From positions 124,001 to 188,000 of the forward strand of contig CANJMI010000010.1 of assembly GCA_947475525.1 (NCBI GenBank): a DNA stretch of 64,000 nucleotides, given 5' to 3'. Each line of letters opens with the position of its first letter. Positions within the stretch are counted from its first letter, which is position 1. The notes under the pieces were generated by a model, which worked only from the letters and a program-made list of their open reading frames with translations, did not search any database and had not been told where the DNA came from. Of this stretch, positions 49,916 to 59,296 are shown one piece after another. Origin of the DNA: Polyangiaceae bacterium (GTDB lineage: Bacteria; Myxococcota_A; Polyangia; Polyangiales; Polyangiaceae). Both the position numbers and the translations under genes were made by a program.

Positions 49916-50841
49916 TGAAACGAGCAACCCTGATAGGCGCTCTCGCGGCCGCCCTCGCGGGTTGCTCGACTCCGAACAAGGGCTCAGTCGTCCTCGGCAT
50001 CGCGAGCGAATTCCGCGCAGGCATCGACCTCGACCGCCTCGACGTCACCATCGATGCGGGCGGGGCGCTCACGACGCAAAGCCTTCCGCTCGGCACCAGC
50101 AAAGGACAAGTCTCGTTTCCATACGACCTGCCCGTGGGCCCATTCGAGGATGGCACGCCGGTCGCGGTGACGTTGCAAGGGTTCGCCCTCCCCGCGTCGC
50201 TGATCATCGAGCGAAAGGCCGCCACGACGATTCGAGGTGGCGCCGACTTGCTCTACCGGGTCGACCTCGAGAGCAAGTGCCGCTTCGCAGTTCCAGGCTC
50301 GTTCGGCATCGAACCGTGCGCCACCGGGACGTGCATCGCCGGCAAGTGCACCGATCCTTACGTGGCTCAAGAATCGCTCGACGCGTACGACCCGAACTGG
50401 CCGAACACCGTTGGAGACATCTGCAAACCTGCCGGCGCGAGCTCCCCAAAAGTCGAGTTGGGCCTAGGCCAGAGCGATTTTCAGGCGGCGAAAGACTACG
50501 ATTTTGCGCAGATCGAGGCTGGCCCGCAAGGCGGGTACCACATCTGGATTTCGGTACGAACGAAGAACCTACGGCGCTCCGGTTCGCAGACGGAAATCTC
50601 GGGCGCAATACCCGAGATTGGCCTCACGATCGATCCGCTCCGGGTGATCTTCACGCTCGTTCCCGATGAAGGCGGTTACTGCAAGCTCTACGGACTTCGT
50701 TTTCAGCTCGCGCTCGGCCCGAAAGATGTCGTAGCTCCCATGCTCGGACAGAAGCTGAAGATCACGGGCACCGTCACGGACAAGGACGGCGCGACCGCGA
50801 CTGGCGACCGGTGGGTCACGCTCTCCACCGACCTGAAATAG
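49912..50841 (+). CDS. Hypothetical lipoprotein downstream of the DsbD-like gene
   Basis: 309 residues from the ATG at 49912 (ATGATGA overlap with the upstream stop; the next ATG at 49915 is equally usable). Lipoprotein signal LAAALAGC, lipid cysteine C18. The mature protein is beta-rich with a first domain (RAGIDLDRLDVTIDAGG...SLPLGTSKGQVSFPYD), a Cys-rich segment (SKCRFAV...CATGTCIAGKCTDPY), and a C-terminal domain with HIWISVRTKN and LKITGTVTDKDGAT, which resembles bacterial Ig-like folds. The two to four cysteines probably form disulphides, so coupling with the DsbD gene is suggestive. Function unknown. Confidence 0.78.
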   Translation: MMKRATLIGALAAALAGCSTPNKGSVVLGIASEFRAGIDLDRLDVTIDAGGALTTQSLPLGTSKGQVSFPYDLPVGPFEDGTPVAVTLQGFALPASLIIERKAATTIRGGADLLYRVDLESKCRFAVPGSFGIEPCATGTCIAGKCTDPYVAQESLDAYDPNWPNTVGDICKPAGASSPKVELGLGQSDFQAAKDYDFAQIEAGPQGGYHIWISVRTKNLRRSGSQTEISGAIPEIGLTIDPLRVIFTLVPDEGGYCKLYGLRFQLALGPKDVVAPMLGQKLKITGTVTDKDGATATGDRWVTLSTDLK

Positions 50842-50885
50842 CATCGTTGTCGACGATGACGGCCCGAAGACGCTAAGCTGACGGC

Positions 50886-52514
50886 ATGCTTGTCTCTCAA
50901 CGCAATCTCTTGGGCACCCTCGCTTTCGCCTCTGCGCTCGGCGGTGTCGTCTTTTCCGTCGCCTGCAGCGGCGTCGACACCAACCCGACCAAAGTATCGG
51001 GCAGCAGCAGCAGCGACTCCGCGTCGAGTCAATCCACGACGATGATGGGCACGGGAGGCAGCTCGCTGCAGTTCATGGCCGGCCCGATGAATGGTACGGG
51101 CGGCGACATGTCGATGAGCTCGGTGTCGAGCACGGGCAGCGGCGAGGGCGGCACCGGCCAGGTGACCTACGGTTGGGACGTCACCTACGGCGGCAATACG
51201 GCGAACGACTCGGTTGCCGTGTACGACCTCGCGGTCGACAAGCTCGGCAACATCATCATCGTGGGTGCTTTCCGCGGGACGATCGATTTCGACGGTCCGG
51301 GTGCGACGCCGGCCACGGTATCGAAAGGCGACTTCGACGCGTTCGTTGCGAAATACGATAGCAAGGGCGCATTCAAGTGGGTGAAGGCCGCGGGCGACGG
51401 CGCCCCTCAGACCGCGAACTCGGTCGCTGTCGACAAAGACAACCGCGTCGGGCTCTGCGGTTCCTTCCGGGGCAGCGTGAACTTCGGAGGACCCGCGCTG
51501 CAGGTCCAAGACTCGCAATACACCGATGCCTACGCCGTAGTCCTCGACGACGCCGGCAACCATGTAGCGAGCAAGCGCTTCGGCGTCGGGGCCGGGCGAA
51601 GCGACTCCTGCTCGGCCGCCGCGTTCGACTCGGTCGGCAACCTGCTGATCTCCGGGCAGTACCAAGGCCAGATCAATTTCGGCGGACCGCAAGACCTCGT
51701 GGCACCGAGCCCGGGCGGGTTTCGCATGTACTTGGCGAAGCTTGCGCCGACCGCCGGAGGATTCACCGAGCTCTTCGCGAAAACCTACGGCGCCGCGGGC
51801 GTCACGACGCAGGGACTCGCGGTCATGGCCTCACCCGATGGCGACATCGCGGTGGCAGGATGGACGGACGGCGCGATAAACTTCGGCGGCGCGACCCTCA
51901 CGCCGAAAGTCGGGGAGCAACGGCGCGCGGTCGTCGCTCGGCTCGACGGGACCGGTACGCCGAAGTTCAATCAGTTTTTCGAGAGCGACGGCGACTCACA
52001 AGTGAGCGCTATCGCATTTCATTCGAACGGTGATCTGCTCGTAGGCGGCAGCTTCAAGGCGTCGATCGACTTCGGCGCTGGGGCCGTGAAGGCCATCGGG
52101 CCGAGCGATGACGTGTTCGTCGCGCGCTTCGACAAGAACAACAAGCTCCTCCATGGCGTGCGCCAAGGGGACAAGTCGAGCGACCAACTCTACGACCTCG
52201 CCGTCGACCAAGCGGGATTCCCGGTGTACGTGGGAAGTTTCCAAGGCACCGTCGACATCAACTCGAAGACGCAGCTCGTTGGCAAAGGGATCCGAGACGG
52301 CTTCGTCGTGAAACTCGCAAACGACGACGCTCACGGTTACTGGGGCTACGGTTTCGGCGATGCGCTGCTGCAGGAAGCGCGCGGAGTCGGGGTCGACGGT
52401 CAGGGCAACGTGATCTTTGCCGGCAATTTCCAGGGCACAATCGACCTTGGAGGCGGGCTACGGACGGCCGCCAATTCGTCGCAAGCGCTGTTCATCGGCT
52501 CCTTCCTTCCCTGA
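50886..52514 (+). CDS. Beta-propeller-like (SBBP) repeat lipoprotein
   Basis: 542 residues. Lipoprotein signal FSVAC (lipid cysteine C27), then a Ser/Gly-rich linker of about 60 residues and about eight repeats of about 50-55 residues with pattern 'N.IIVGAFRGTIDFDGPG......DAFVAKYDSKGAFKWVK'. These resemble SBBP/beta-propeller repeats and match the C-terminal repeats of the protein at 1922-4123. There are no cysteine-rich modules here. A surface adhesion or binding role is inferred from the architecture; no enzyme motif is seen. Confidence 0.85.
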   Translation: MLVSQRNLLGTLAFASALGGVVFSVACSGVDTNPTKVSGSSSSDSASSQSTTMMGTGGSSLQFMAGPMNGTGGDMSMSSVSSTGSGEGGTGQVTYGWDVTYGGNTANDSVAVYDLAVDKLGNIIIVGAFRGTIDFDGPGATPATVSKGDFDAFVAKYDSKGAFKWVKAAGDGAPQTANSVAVDKDNRVGLCGSFRGSVNFGGPALQVQDSQYTDAYAVVLDDAGNHVASKRFGVGAGRSDSCSAAAFDSVGNLLISGQYQGQINFGGPQDLVAPSPGGFRMYLAKLAPTAGGFTELFAKTYGAAGVTTQGLAVMASPDGDIAVAGWTDGAINFGGATLTPKVGEQRRAVVARLDGTGTPKFNQFFESDGDSQVSAIAFHSNGDLLVGGSFKASIDFGAGAVKAIGPSDDVFVARFDKNNKLLHGVRQGDKSSDQLYDLAVDQAGFPVYVGSFQGTVDINSKTQLVGKGIRDGFVVKLANDDAHGYWGYGFGDALLQEARGVGVDGQGNVIFAGNFQGTIDLGGGLRTAANSSQALFIGSFLP

Positions 52515-52555
52515 GCCTATTCGCGCTCTTCCGTGTGCTCTGGCACTTCGGCTGA

Positions 52556-52606
52556 CGCCTCACCGCGGTCTTCGAACGGTGAGGCGGCGGTCGTGCGCAT
52601 TTTTTT
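52556..52606 (+). terminator. Possible intrinsic terminator after the SBBP lipoprotein
   Basis: A perfect 10-bp inverted repeat, CGCCTCACCG at 52556-52565 and CGGTGAGGCG at 52577-52586, with an 11-nt loop, lies 41 bases past the stop at 52514. A run of seven T (52600-52606) is 13 nt further on, which is farther than in a textbook terminator. Confidence 0.45.
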
Positions 52607-52688
52607 CGGGCAGACTTGAGGGCGGTGTTAACGTCTCGCGTCAGGCTAAGGGCAATCGCCGCTCGCTATTGCCGACCGCAGGCTCAGC

Positions 52689-55600
52689 ATGTTGAACGTA
52701 CAGTGTCCTAGTTGCAGCGCCCCCTACAGCCTGTCTGAAAAGCGTGTCCCCGCGACCGGGATGAAGATGCGCTGCCCCAAGTGTGGCAGCAGCTTCGTCG
52801 TGATGCAGGACGGCGGCGTCAAGTCGAGTGAGGCCGCCGCATCAACGGATTTGCCTAGTCCCCGTTCGCTCGGAGCCCCCGCTCCCCCGCCGAAGAAGAA
52901 GCCGCTCTTCAGCGCTCCGAACCCAAGCGAGCTGCCGACCGACGACCCCTTCGCGGCAGACCTCGACATCGGCTTGCCGGCGGCACTGGGCGGCAACTTC
53001 GGCGCGCTGCCTGACCCTGGCGCCCCCGACTTTGGCGCGCTCGATCTCGGTCTCGATTTGGGCTTCCAAGACGACGGCGGCGCGGATCTTCCCGCACCCG
53101 CACGAGTCGACAATCTACCGGCGCCCGCTGCCCAAGCTCCGCCGCGGCCACCTGCGCCACCACCGAAACCCTCGGCCCCTCCACCGGTCGAGGACGACGA
53201 CTTCGATCTGCCGGCACCAGCCCACTTCGACGACTTGCCCGCGCCGGCCGCGGGATTCGCAGATGACCTCCCCGCGACACGGGACGAGCGCACGAAGAAG
53301 GGCCCGCCCCGAGCAACGCCGTCCCTCGACGACGACTTCAATGCGCAGTTTTCCGCCGACCTCGACGGCATGCTGGCGCCTCCGCCGGTGCCACCCCCAC
53401 CCGGCGCCCCGAGAGGCGAAGCCGCCGTAGACCTCACCGCTCTCGACGGGGCATTGGGTGCCGACGACGCCGCCCCGGTCAAGGTCAAGAAGAAGCGCAA
53501 TTACATCAAAGTTGCGCTGATCGTGTTGCCAACCCTCGCCATCGCGGGTGGGGCGCTGACGCTCACGCCCGCAGGTCCTTACGGGTACTACGCGATCACC
53601 GATCGGACGAATCGCGCTGACTTCGAAGAACAACTCACGGCCTTGCGCGCGACGGCGCGAACGAACCTCGCGAACGACACCTCGGTCGAGTCGGAAGCAC
53701 TCGCCAATCAGGCGCGGACGCACCAAGAAGGCCAGCCGCGCTTCGCGCCGATCGCGCATTACACCGCCACGATCGCCTTTTTGCACAGCCTGCGCTTCGG
53801 CAAGCACGGCGAGCTCAACGCGCTCGGCAAGACCTTGCTCGACGGCAGCAGCGCCCAAGAAGCGGGGCCCCTGCGCGCGGTCGCCTTGGCTGGCCGCCTC
53901 GCTGTCGAGGGGAAGCTCGACGAAGCACTCACCCAAGCGGTAAGCGCCGTAGAACAGAACCCGAGCGATCTCGACGCGCTCGCGATGGCGGGGGAAATAG
54001 CGCTCGCTGCGAAGAAGGTCGAGGTCGCGCAAAAGCAGTGGAATGCCGCTGTTTTGCTTGAGAAGAGCGCACGTACGCACTACGGGCTCGCTCGCGCGGA
54101 GTTCCTCGCCGGCAATGAGGCCGGCGCTGCCGATCAGGCGGAACGCGCCCTCAAGCTGTCTGCAAACCATGCGGGCGCGCGCACGCTGATAGCCTCGACG
54201 CTCTCGACGAAAGTCTCGACCGAAGCGCGAGCAAAGACGCTGCTCGGCGAGGTGCTAAGCAAAGGCCCCATCCGCGCCGGCGCGAGCACGACCGAGATCG
54301 TGAGTGCCTACAACCTGCTCGGTTACGTTCAGCTGGGTCATTCGCAGCTGACGGCGGCAGAAAAGTCGTTCGGCGAGTCGCTGAAGCTCGACCCGCAATC
54401 GGACGCGGCCTTGATCGGGAATGGAGAGCTCCTCTACGAGGCCGGTCGCTTCACCGACGCGCTGGCCCGCTTCGAGGGGGCCAAAACCTCCAACCCGAAC
54501 AGCACGCTCGCGGTCATCGGCATCGCGAAGGTGAAGCTTGGGCAAGAGCTCTTCAAAGAAGCTCACTTCGACTTGAAGACTCTCAGCGAGACGACGCCGG
54601 ACCCGCTCGTCGGATACTGGCTCGGACGTGCGAGCGATCTCCTCGGGAGGCGCGACGAGGCGGAAAAAGCCTATCGGAAGGCGATCACCCAAGGCGGCGC
54701 GACGCCGGGAGTCGTGCGCGCGTACGTGGCACTCGCCGAGTTGCTCGCGAGCCGAGGCAAAGCCGAAGACGGCGCCAAAGTCCTCGCGGAAGCGGCAACG
54801 AAACTACCGAACAGTTTCGAGCTGCACATGGCGAATGGAGATGTCGCCCTGAACGCCTCTCGCCTCGAGGCCGCGAAGACCGCGTACCAGACCGCGCTGT
54901 CGCTTGACGAGCAAAACGTGGCACCGATGTTCAAACTTGGCATCGTTCACCGGAAGGCGCGCGAATACGACGACGCGAAAAAGCGGTTCGAAGCGGTCGC
55001 CGCCGTCGACCCGAACTACCCAAGCCTCGCGCTCGAGTGGGGTCTCCTGTACTCGGAGACCGGAAAGACCGACCAGGCCCTGAAGATGTACCAGGACGCG
55101 CTGCAGAAGGCGCCCGATGACATCGACCTGATGCTGCGCGTCGGCTCGACCCAAGTGTTGAATGGTCAGTCGGGCGAGGCCATCAAGCACCTCGACACGG
55201 TCTTCAACAAGCGGCGGTCGAGCCCCGACGTGAACTATTTCCTCGGCCGAGCCTACCTTCAAGAGAACGATCCCACGAAGGCTCTCGGTTACCTGCGCAC
55301 GGCAGCACGCGCAGACGCGAATCGCGCGGACTACCAGCTCTACTTCGGCTGGGCGGCTGCAGACGCGAACCAGCAGGGAGAAGCCGAGAAGGCCATTGAG
55401 GCTGCGCTCGCGCTCGACGCAACCCTCGCGGATGCGTATTGGCAGCGCGGCGTTCTCTTACAGCGGAAGGGCAAAGTGAACGAGGCCTTGATCGATCTGA
55501 AGCTCGCGGTGGAGCTCTCTCCGCTACGGTTCGAGGCGTACGCGGCGATGGCCCTTTGCTACGGCGAGCTCACGCAGCAAAGCGAAGCCGAAGAGGCCTG

Positions 55601-55928
55601 GACGATGGCGCTCGCTGGACGCGACGTGCCCGAGTGGCACTACCGACTCGCGAAGCTCCTCCTCAATAAAAACAGCAAGGCCGAGGCCCTCGGTCACTTC
55701 GAGAGCGCCGTTGATTTAGCCACGAAGGCACTCGACGACAAGAAGTCGACACAAGCCCCGCCCTGGCTCGCCGACGCGAACTTCCAGCTTGGCGAGCTCG
55801 CGCGCCAGAAGAACAAGGAGCGGGCGCTCAAGGCTTTCCTTGCCTACCTGCACCTCGCGACCCCCGACGACGCTTTCCGCAAGGACGCTCAGGCCGCAGT
55901 CCGTGCGCTCGGCGGCAGGGTCAACTGA
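52689..55928 (+). CDS. Zinc-ribbon/TPR membrane protein (MJ0042 N-terminus)
   Basis: 1079 residues. It opens with an MJ0042-type zinc ribbon (C6, C9, C29, C32: CPSC...CPKC). Residues about 40-260 are Pro/Ala/Asp-rich and disordered, with repeated DDLPAPA-type motifs. One transmembrane helix follows (IKVALIVLPTLAIAGGALTL, near residue 280), placing the rest outside the cytoplasm. From about residue 300 to the end there are some 20 helical TPR-type units, e.g. DALAMAGEIALAAKKVEVAQKQW, LGYVQLGHSQLTAAEKSFGESLKLDP, ALEWGLLYSETGKTDQALKMYQDALQKAP. The MJ0042-linker-TM layout is shared with myxobacterial motility proteins such as GltJ/AgmX, but no identification is claimed. Probable scaffolding role. 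Confidence 0.85.
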   Translation: MLNVQCPSCSAPYSLSEKRVPATGMKMRCPKCGSSFVVMQDGGVKSSEAAASTDLPSPRSLGAPAPPPKKKPLFSAPNPSELPTDDPFAADLDIGLPAALGGNFGALPDPGAPDFGALDLGLDLGFQDDGGADLPAPARVDNLPAPAAQAPPRPPAPPPKPSAPPPVEDDDFDLPAPAHFDDLPAPAAGFADDLPATRDERTKKGPPRATPSLDDDFNAQFSADLDGMLAPPPVPPPPGAPRGEAAVDLTALDGALGADDAAPVKVKKKRNYIKVALIVLPTLAIAGGALTLTPAGPYGYYAITDRTNRADFEEQLTALRATARTNLANDTSVESEALANQARTHQEGQPRFAPIAHYTATIAFLHSLRFGKHGELNALGKTLLDGSSAQEAGPLRAVALAGRLAVEGKLDEALTQAVSAVEQNPSDLDALAMAGEIALAAKKVEVAQKQWNAAVLLEKSARTHYGLARAEFLAGNEAGAADQAERALKLSANHAGARTLIASTLSTKVSTEARAKTLLGEVLSKGPIRAGASTTEIVSAYNLLGYVQLGHSQLTAAEKSFGESLKLDPQSDAALIGNGELLYEAGRFTDALARFEGAKTSNPNSTLAVIGIAKVKLGQELFKEAHFDLKTLSETTPDPLVGYWLGRASDLLGRRDEAEKAYRKAITQGGATPGVVRAYVALAELLASRGKAEDGAKVLAEAATKLPNSFELHMANGDVALNASRLEAAKTAYQTALSLDEQNVAPMFKLGIVHRKAREYDDAKKRFEAVAAVDPNYPSLALEWGLLYSETGKTDQALKMYQDALQKAPDDIDLMLRVGSTQVLNGQSGEAIKHLDTVFNKRRSSPDVNYFLGRAYLQENDPTKALGYLRTAARADANRADYQLYFGWAAADANQQGEAEKAIEAALALDATLADAYWQRGVLLQRKGKVNEALIDLKLAVELSPLRFEAYAAMALCYGELTQQSEAEEAWTMALAGRDVPEWHYRLAKLLLNKNSKAEALGHFESAVDLATKALDDKKSTQAPPWLADANFQLGELARQKNKERALKAFLAYLHLATPDDAFRKDAQAAVRALGGRVN

Positions 55929-55938
55929 GCGCGTCCCG

Positions 55939-56883
55939 TTAGCCAACGAGAACGCGGACACGCGGTCCGCACGCCACTTCGAGCTCGCCGCGCTGAACGT
56001 ACACGTCCCCGTCAATCGTAAAGGCCACTTCGTCGTAGCGCGGGATGAGGGTGGCTGTGCGGCACAGTTGCTCGTACGTACGCTCGCCCCCGAGCGGCTG
56101 ACCACGCCAGATCTTCGGCAGGCCGGTGACAAACTCGGCGGCAGAACAATGGATGCCGAGAACGTGGAGATGATCGGCACGCTCGTGGCTGCGGTAGAAC
56201 GGTTTGAATCCGAGCCCGATCTGCGCGCACGTCGAGGCACCAACGGTGAGGTAGTCGCGGTCGGGGAAAGCCGTGCCGTCATCGAAACGCACCGAGCCCT
56301 CCCAGCGGGGCGCCACCCGACGGATCGTCTCGCCACCGACGGCCGCCGAGCCGACCGCCGTCAGTAGAACGCGCGCAGCCCACGCGGCGCTGCGGACGGC
56401 ACGCGTGTTGTATTCGGCGATGAATCCATGGATGGCTCCGGTGCCGAAAATGAAACCGTAGCGGTCACCCGCGCGAAGCAGATGCGGCTCAACGAAGCGC
56501 ATCGGCGCGATGAATCGCTGTTGATAGGCGCGCTTGCACGAGGCGAGCAGCGCTTCGGGTTTCCTTCGCGGGATGCCGAACGAATTGGCCGTCGTGTTCA
56601 TCGTGCCGCCTCGCAAGAGCGCGATGTGCGGCAGCGGCTGGCCCCCGTAGGCGCGCGCCACGTGCGTGAGCACAGTGTGATTGGTGCCGTCTCCACCGGC
56701 GATCGCGATGACGTCGAACGATCGCGTTCGGATTTCGTCGACCACCGTGGACAATTGCTCGAATGTGGCGACCGGCCGGACCACGCCTTCGTCGCCGAGC
56801 ACCCGAGCGAGCCTGTCGGCAAGGCTAGGGTCGCGCGCGTGTTGCTTTGCGAGCGGATTCAGGACGAGGGCAATGCCGGCCAT
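55939..56883 (-). CDS. Diacylglycerol/sphingosine-kinase-family (DAGK catalytic) protein
   Basis: 314 residues. The kinase fold motifs are clear: IALVLNPLAKQHARD, the nucleotide loop VIAIAGGDGTNHTVLTHVAR, and LRGGTMNTTANSFGIP in place of the common PLGTGN.FA. C-terminal strands with FTIDGDVYVQRGELEVACGPRVRVLV follow the family. It phosphorylates a lipid alcohol such as diacylglycerol or an unknown lipid; the altered GGTMN motif leaves the substrate open. The ATG at 56883 lies 3 nt from the stop of the barrel protein gene at 56887, same strand. Confidence 0.9.
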   Translation of the reverse strand: MAGIALVLNPLAKQHARDPSLADRLARVLGDEGVVRPVATFEQLSTVVDEIRTRSFDVIAIAGGDGTNHTVLTHVARAYGGQPLPHIALLRGGTMNTTANSFGIPRRKPEALLASCKRAYQQRFIAPMRFVEPHLLRAGDRYGFIFGTGAIHGFIAEYNTRAVRSAAWAARVLLTAVGSAAVGGETIRRVAPRWEGSVRFDDGTAFPDRDYLTVGASTCAQIGLGFKPFYRSHERADHLHVLGIHCSAAEFVTGLPKIWRGQPLGGERTYEQLCRTATLIPRYDEVAFTIDGDVYVQRGELEVACGPRVRVLVG

Positions 56884-56886
56884 GAC

Positions 56887-57657
56887 TCAAAACTTGGCGA
56901 CGAGCGCACCGGCCGGCGCGACCGCGAAGGTGCTCGCGGAGGCGCTGCGCGCGGCGATGTCGAACGTGGCCCAGTGAATCGCGGCGTCGACTTCGAGCAC
57001 CGCGAATACGTGTCGAAAACCAACGCGCAAGCCTACGAGACCACCGGCCCACGAGTGCCAACCGGCGATCGACTCCGTCCGTTGAAGCTCGGGCGTGCCC
57101 GGGTCGAGGGGCAGCTCGCGTTGTCCACGAAGGCGCTCGCCGCCACCTCGCGCGCCTGCCCAGACGGAATAGATCTCGCCCGCGCTGCGCCAGCCGACGA
57201 GCACCGGGACGTCACCTCCAAAACCGCCAACGCGCAAGGCGAGAGGGTCGTTGCGGTTGGGCAAGAGCCCCGTCGCTCCGAGGCCGAGCGAAAGGTCCAC
57301 GGTGGGTGACAACGCGAACACGCGGCGCCCATCGATGCGTACCGCCCGGCCGCCATACGTCAGACCCGCGTCGAGGTCGTGTCCGAGCCCGATGCGCGCG
57401 CCCACCCACGGCGCCAAGCCGGGCGCTACTGCGGCGGCGTCCAAGAGAGCGAGGTCGCCCGCGGCACCGTCGCGCGTGACGGCTGAAGGCGCCGTCGTTC
57501 CCGAGAATCCGGCGCCCATCGTGACGTCTCCGGGTGCGACCGCGTGGACCGCGTGCATCAGCGGCATCCCACCTCCACAGCCGAGCGCGAGCGAAACGAG
57601 GAGCGCGTTGGCGGACGATGCGGCGCGAGCACGAGTCACCGAAGGCTCCATTGCCAT
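56887..57657 (-). CDS. Outer-membrane beta-barrel-like protein
   Basis: 256 residues from the ATG at 57657 (ATG at 57651 also fits). The N-terminus has a hydrophobic stretch ending in a Cys (SLALGCGGGMP), a possible lipoprotein or signal peptide. The rest alternates Gly-rich amphipathic strands (DVTMGAGFSG, PWVGARIGLGHDLDAGLTYGGRAVRI, VDLSLGLGATGLLP, VLVGWRSAGEIYSVWAGARGGG, GLRVGFRHVFAVLEVDAAIHWATF) and ends in Phe, as barrel proteins often do. Function unknown. Same strand as the kinase gene, so a shared transcript is likely. Confidence 0.72.
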   Translation of the reverse strand: MAMEPSVTRARAASSANALLVSLALGCGGGMPLMHAVHAVAPGDVTMGAGFSGTTAPSAVTRDGAAGDLALLDAAAVAPGLAPWVGARIGLGHDLDAGLTYGGRAVRIDGRRVFALSPTVDLSLGLGATGLLPNRNDPLALRVGGFGGDVPVLVGWRSAGEIYSVWAGARGGGERLRGQRELPLDPGTPELQRTESIAGWHSWAGGLVGLRVGFRHVFAVLEVDAAIHWATFDIAARSASASTFAVAPAGALVAKF

Positions 57658-57687
57658 TGCCAAGGCTGAGGCCGAGCCCAGGTCAGG

Positions 57688-58899
57688 TCAGGCACCGACG
57701 GCCCGGAGGCCATCGACGATGCGCGCGATCTGCTCTTCATTGACGGCACAGACCGCGACGCGAACGGCGCCCGCAGTGGGCACGAGAAAGAGACCGCGGG
57801 CGGCCAACGCATGGGAGGTTTTCGTTGGGTCGGAACTGAAGACGGTGGTGAAGAACCCACCATTGTAGCGCGGATATTTCAAGCCCGCGGCCGACGCGTG
57901 TTCGTTCCAGAATGCGACGCGTTTTGCGAGCAATTCGACCAGCGCGGCCCGTTCCGCCAGCACCTTTGCGCGTAGCGGGGCGTCCGAGAGGAGGCGAGCG
58001 ACCGCAGCCATTCCGCCTGCGTTGCAGTTCGACCAAATTCCGCGGCACGAATAGGTGAGCGCGTTGCTGATGCGCGTTCGCTGCGCGGCATCGGGACAGA
58101 GCGCCACCAGCGCGCCTATGCGTTGACCGTAGAGGGCAAAGGCCTTCGAACCCGACCATGCGAAGACCACGAGAAGGCGATCGGCGAGTTTGGTGAAGGT
58201 CGCAATGCAGCGGTCGAGCGCGTCGGGCTGGAAGTAGCCGTAGGCAACGTCGAGCACGAGGGTGATGGGTCCCTTTTCTGCGTGGCGCGCGAGCACGAGC
58301 GCCGCCGCGTCGAGCTCATCTTGGTCGAGCGAATACCCCGTGGGGTTGTGGCACGGGGTGTTGAGCAGCACGAGACCTCGGCCTTGGGCCGTCATCAGCG
58401 CATCGAGCTTCGCGTCGAAGTCTGCGACGTTGAAGCGTCCGACGGCGTCGAACATCTCGTAGGTGCCAACCTTACGGCCGGATTCGTCGGCGATGGTGCG
58501 GTAGGGGCCCCAAAAGTAGGAGCTCGTCAGCGCGGTTTGGCCGGGCTCGAGAAAGTCCTCGAAGGCGACGCGAAGGGCGCCCGTTCCGCCCGGCGTGGCG
58601 ACGCACGTGGCCTGCTCGGTCAGCCCGTACGGACCGAGAAGATCATCGATGATCGCGGCGCGGTAGTCCTCCCGACCAGGGATTGGCGCGTACGACGCGA
58701 CGGTGTCGAACGGCAGGGTTGAGAGCGTATGCGCAACGCTCGGCATGATCGCGAGCTTGCCGTCATCGGATAACAAGGCGCCGATCGTGGCGTTGACGAT
58801 GTCTTCGCCGGCCTTGGCGCGCTTGGTGGCCTCGGCATTGAGGGAGAAGATCGGGTCGTCTCCGGGGCGGCTCGTGCGCGACGGGATGAGGAACTCCAT
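57688..58899 (-). CDS. PLP-dependent class I/II aminotransferase
   Basis: 403 residues. Aminotransferase class I fold: GGTGALRVAFEDFL (PLP phosphate region), NTPCHNPTGYSLD, LVLDVAYGYF with the Asp that binds the PLP ring nitrogen, and the Schiff-base lysine motif AWSGSKAFALYGQRIGAL. The GSKAF.LYGQR form is near that of aromatic or aspartate aminotransferases. It would transfer an amino group between an amino acid and a 2-oxo acid; the substrate is not decided. The ATG at 58899 begins the conserved N-terminal segment. It is monocistronic or heads the following barrel/kinase genes. Confidence 0.9.
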   Translation of the reverse strand: MEFLIPSRTSRPGDDPIFSLNAEATKRAKAGEDIVNATIGALLSDDGKLAIMPSVAHTLSTLPFDTVASYAPIPGREDYRAAIIDDLLGPYGLTEQATCVATPGGTGALRVAFEDFLEPGQTALTSSYFWGPYRTIADESGRKVGTYEMFDAVGRFNVADFDAKLDALMTAQGRGLVLLNTPCHNPTGYSLDQDELDAAALVLARHAEKGPITLVLDVAYGYFQPDALDRCIATFTKLADRLLVVFAWSGSKAFALYGQRIGALVALCPDAAQRTRISNALTYSCRGIWSNCNAGGMAAVARLLSDAPLRAKVLAERAALVELLAKRVAFWNEHASAAGLKYPRYNGGFFTTVFSSDPTKTSHALAARGLFLVPTAGAVRVAVCAVNEEQIARIVDGLRAVGA

Positions 58900-59017
58900 A
58901 AGGGACGGAAGGTTACGCTTCTAGGGACGTATGCGCCACCGCGATTCGGTCGAAGCTTGGCTTGGGGAACTGAATTATTGAGCGCGGTGTGATTGGTTTC
59001 GGGCTAAGGGTGAAGCC

Positions 59018-59296
59018 ATGTCGCGGTCACGTGCGCTCTGCCTTGGGGTCCTGATGAGCGCGGCCGTCGCCGCCTGCGCGGGCTCATCGAGCGAAAGCCC
59101 GTGGCCGGTCGAGCCGAACGAGGTCGATCCGGGCCCAGCAGGCGAAGGACCCATCGAGAGCCTCGATATGCGGAAGGTCCCGAATCGCTATCCGGCGCCG
59201 CCCGACGCCTACGGCGCCAGCGGAGGAGGAAGCCCCGTGCAAGCGCCCCAACAACCCGCAACGCCGAGCCCGGAAGAGAGCGGAGCGGCACCGTGA
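59018..59296 (+). CDS. Small lipoprotein coupled to a glycosyltransferase
   Basis: 92 residues from an ATG preceded by an AAGGGTGA ribosome-binding site. Lipoprotein signal AAVAAC, lipid cysteine C20. The mature part is short, rich in Pro/Gly/Ser/Ala, and probably disordered (PPDAYGASGGGSPVQAPQQPATPSPEESG). No domain. Its stop overlaps the GTG start of the glycosyltransferase by 4 nt. Confidence 0.8.
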   Translation: MSRSRALCLGVLMSAAVAACAGSSSESPWPVEPNEVDPGPAGEGPIESLDMRKVPNRYPAPPDAYGASGGGSPVQAPQQPATPSPEESGAAP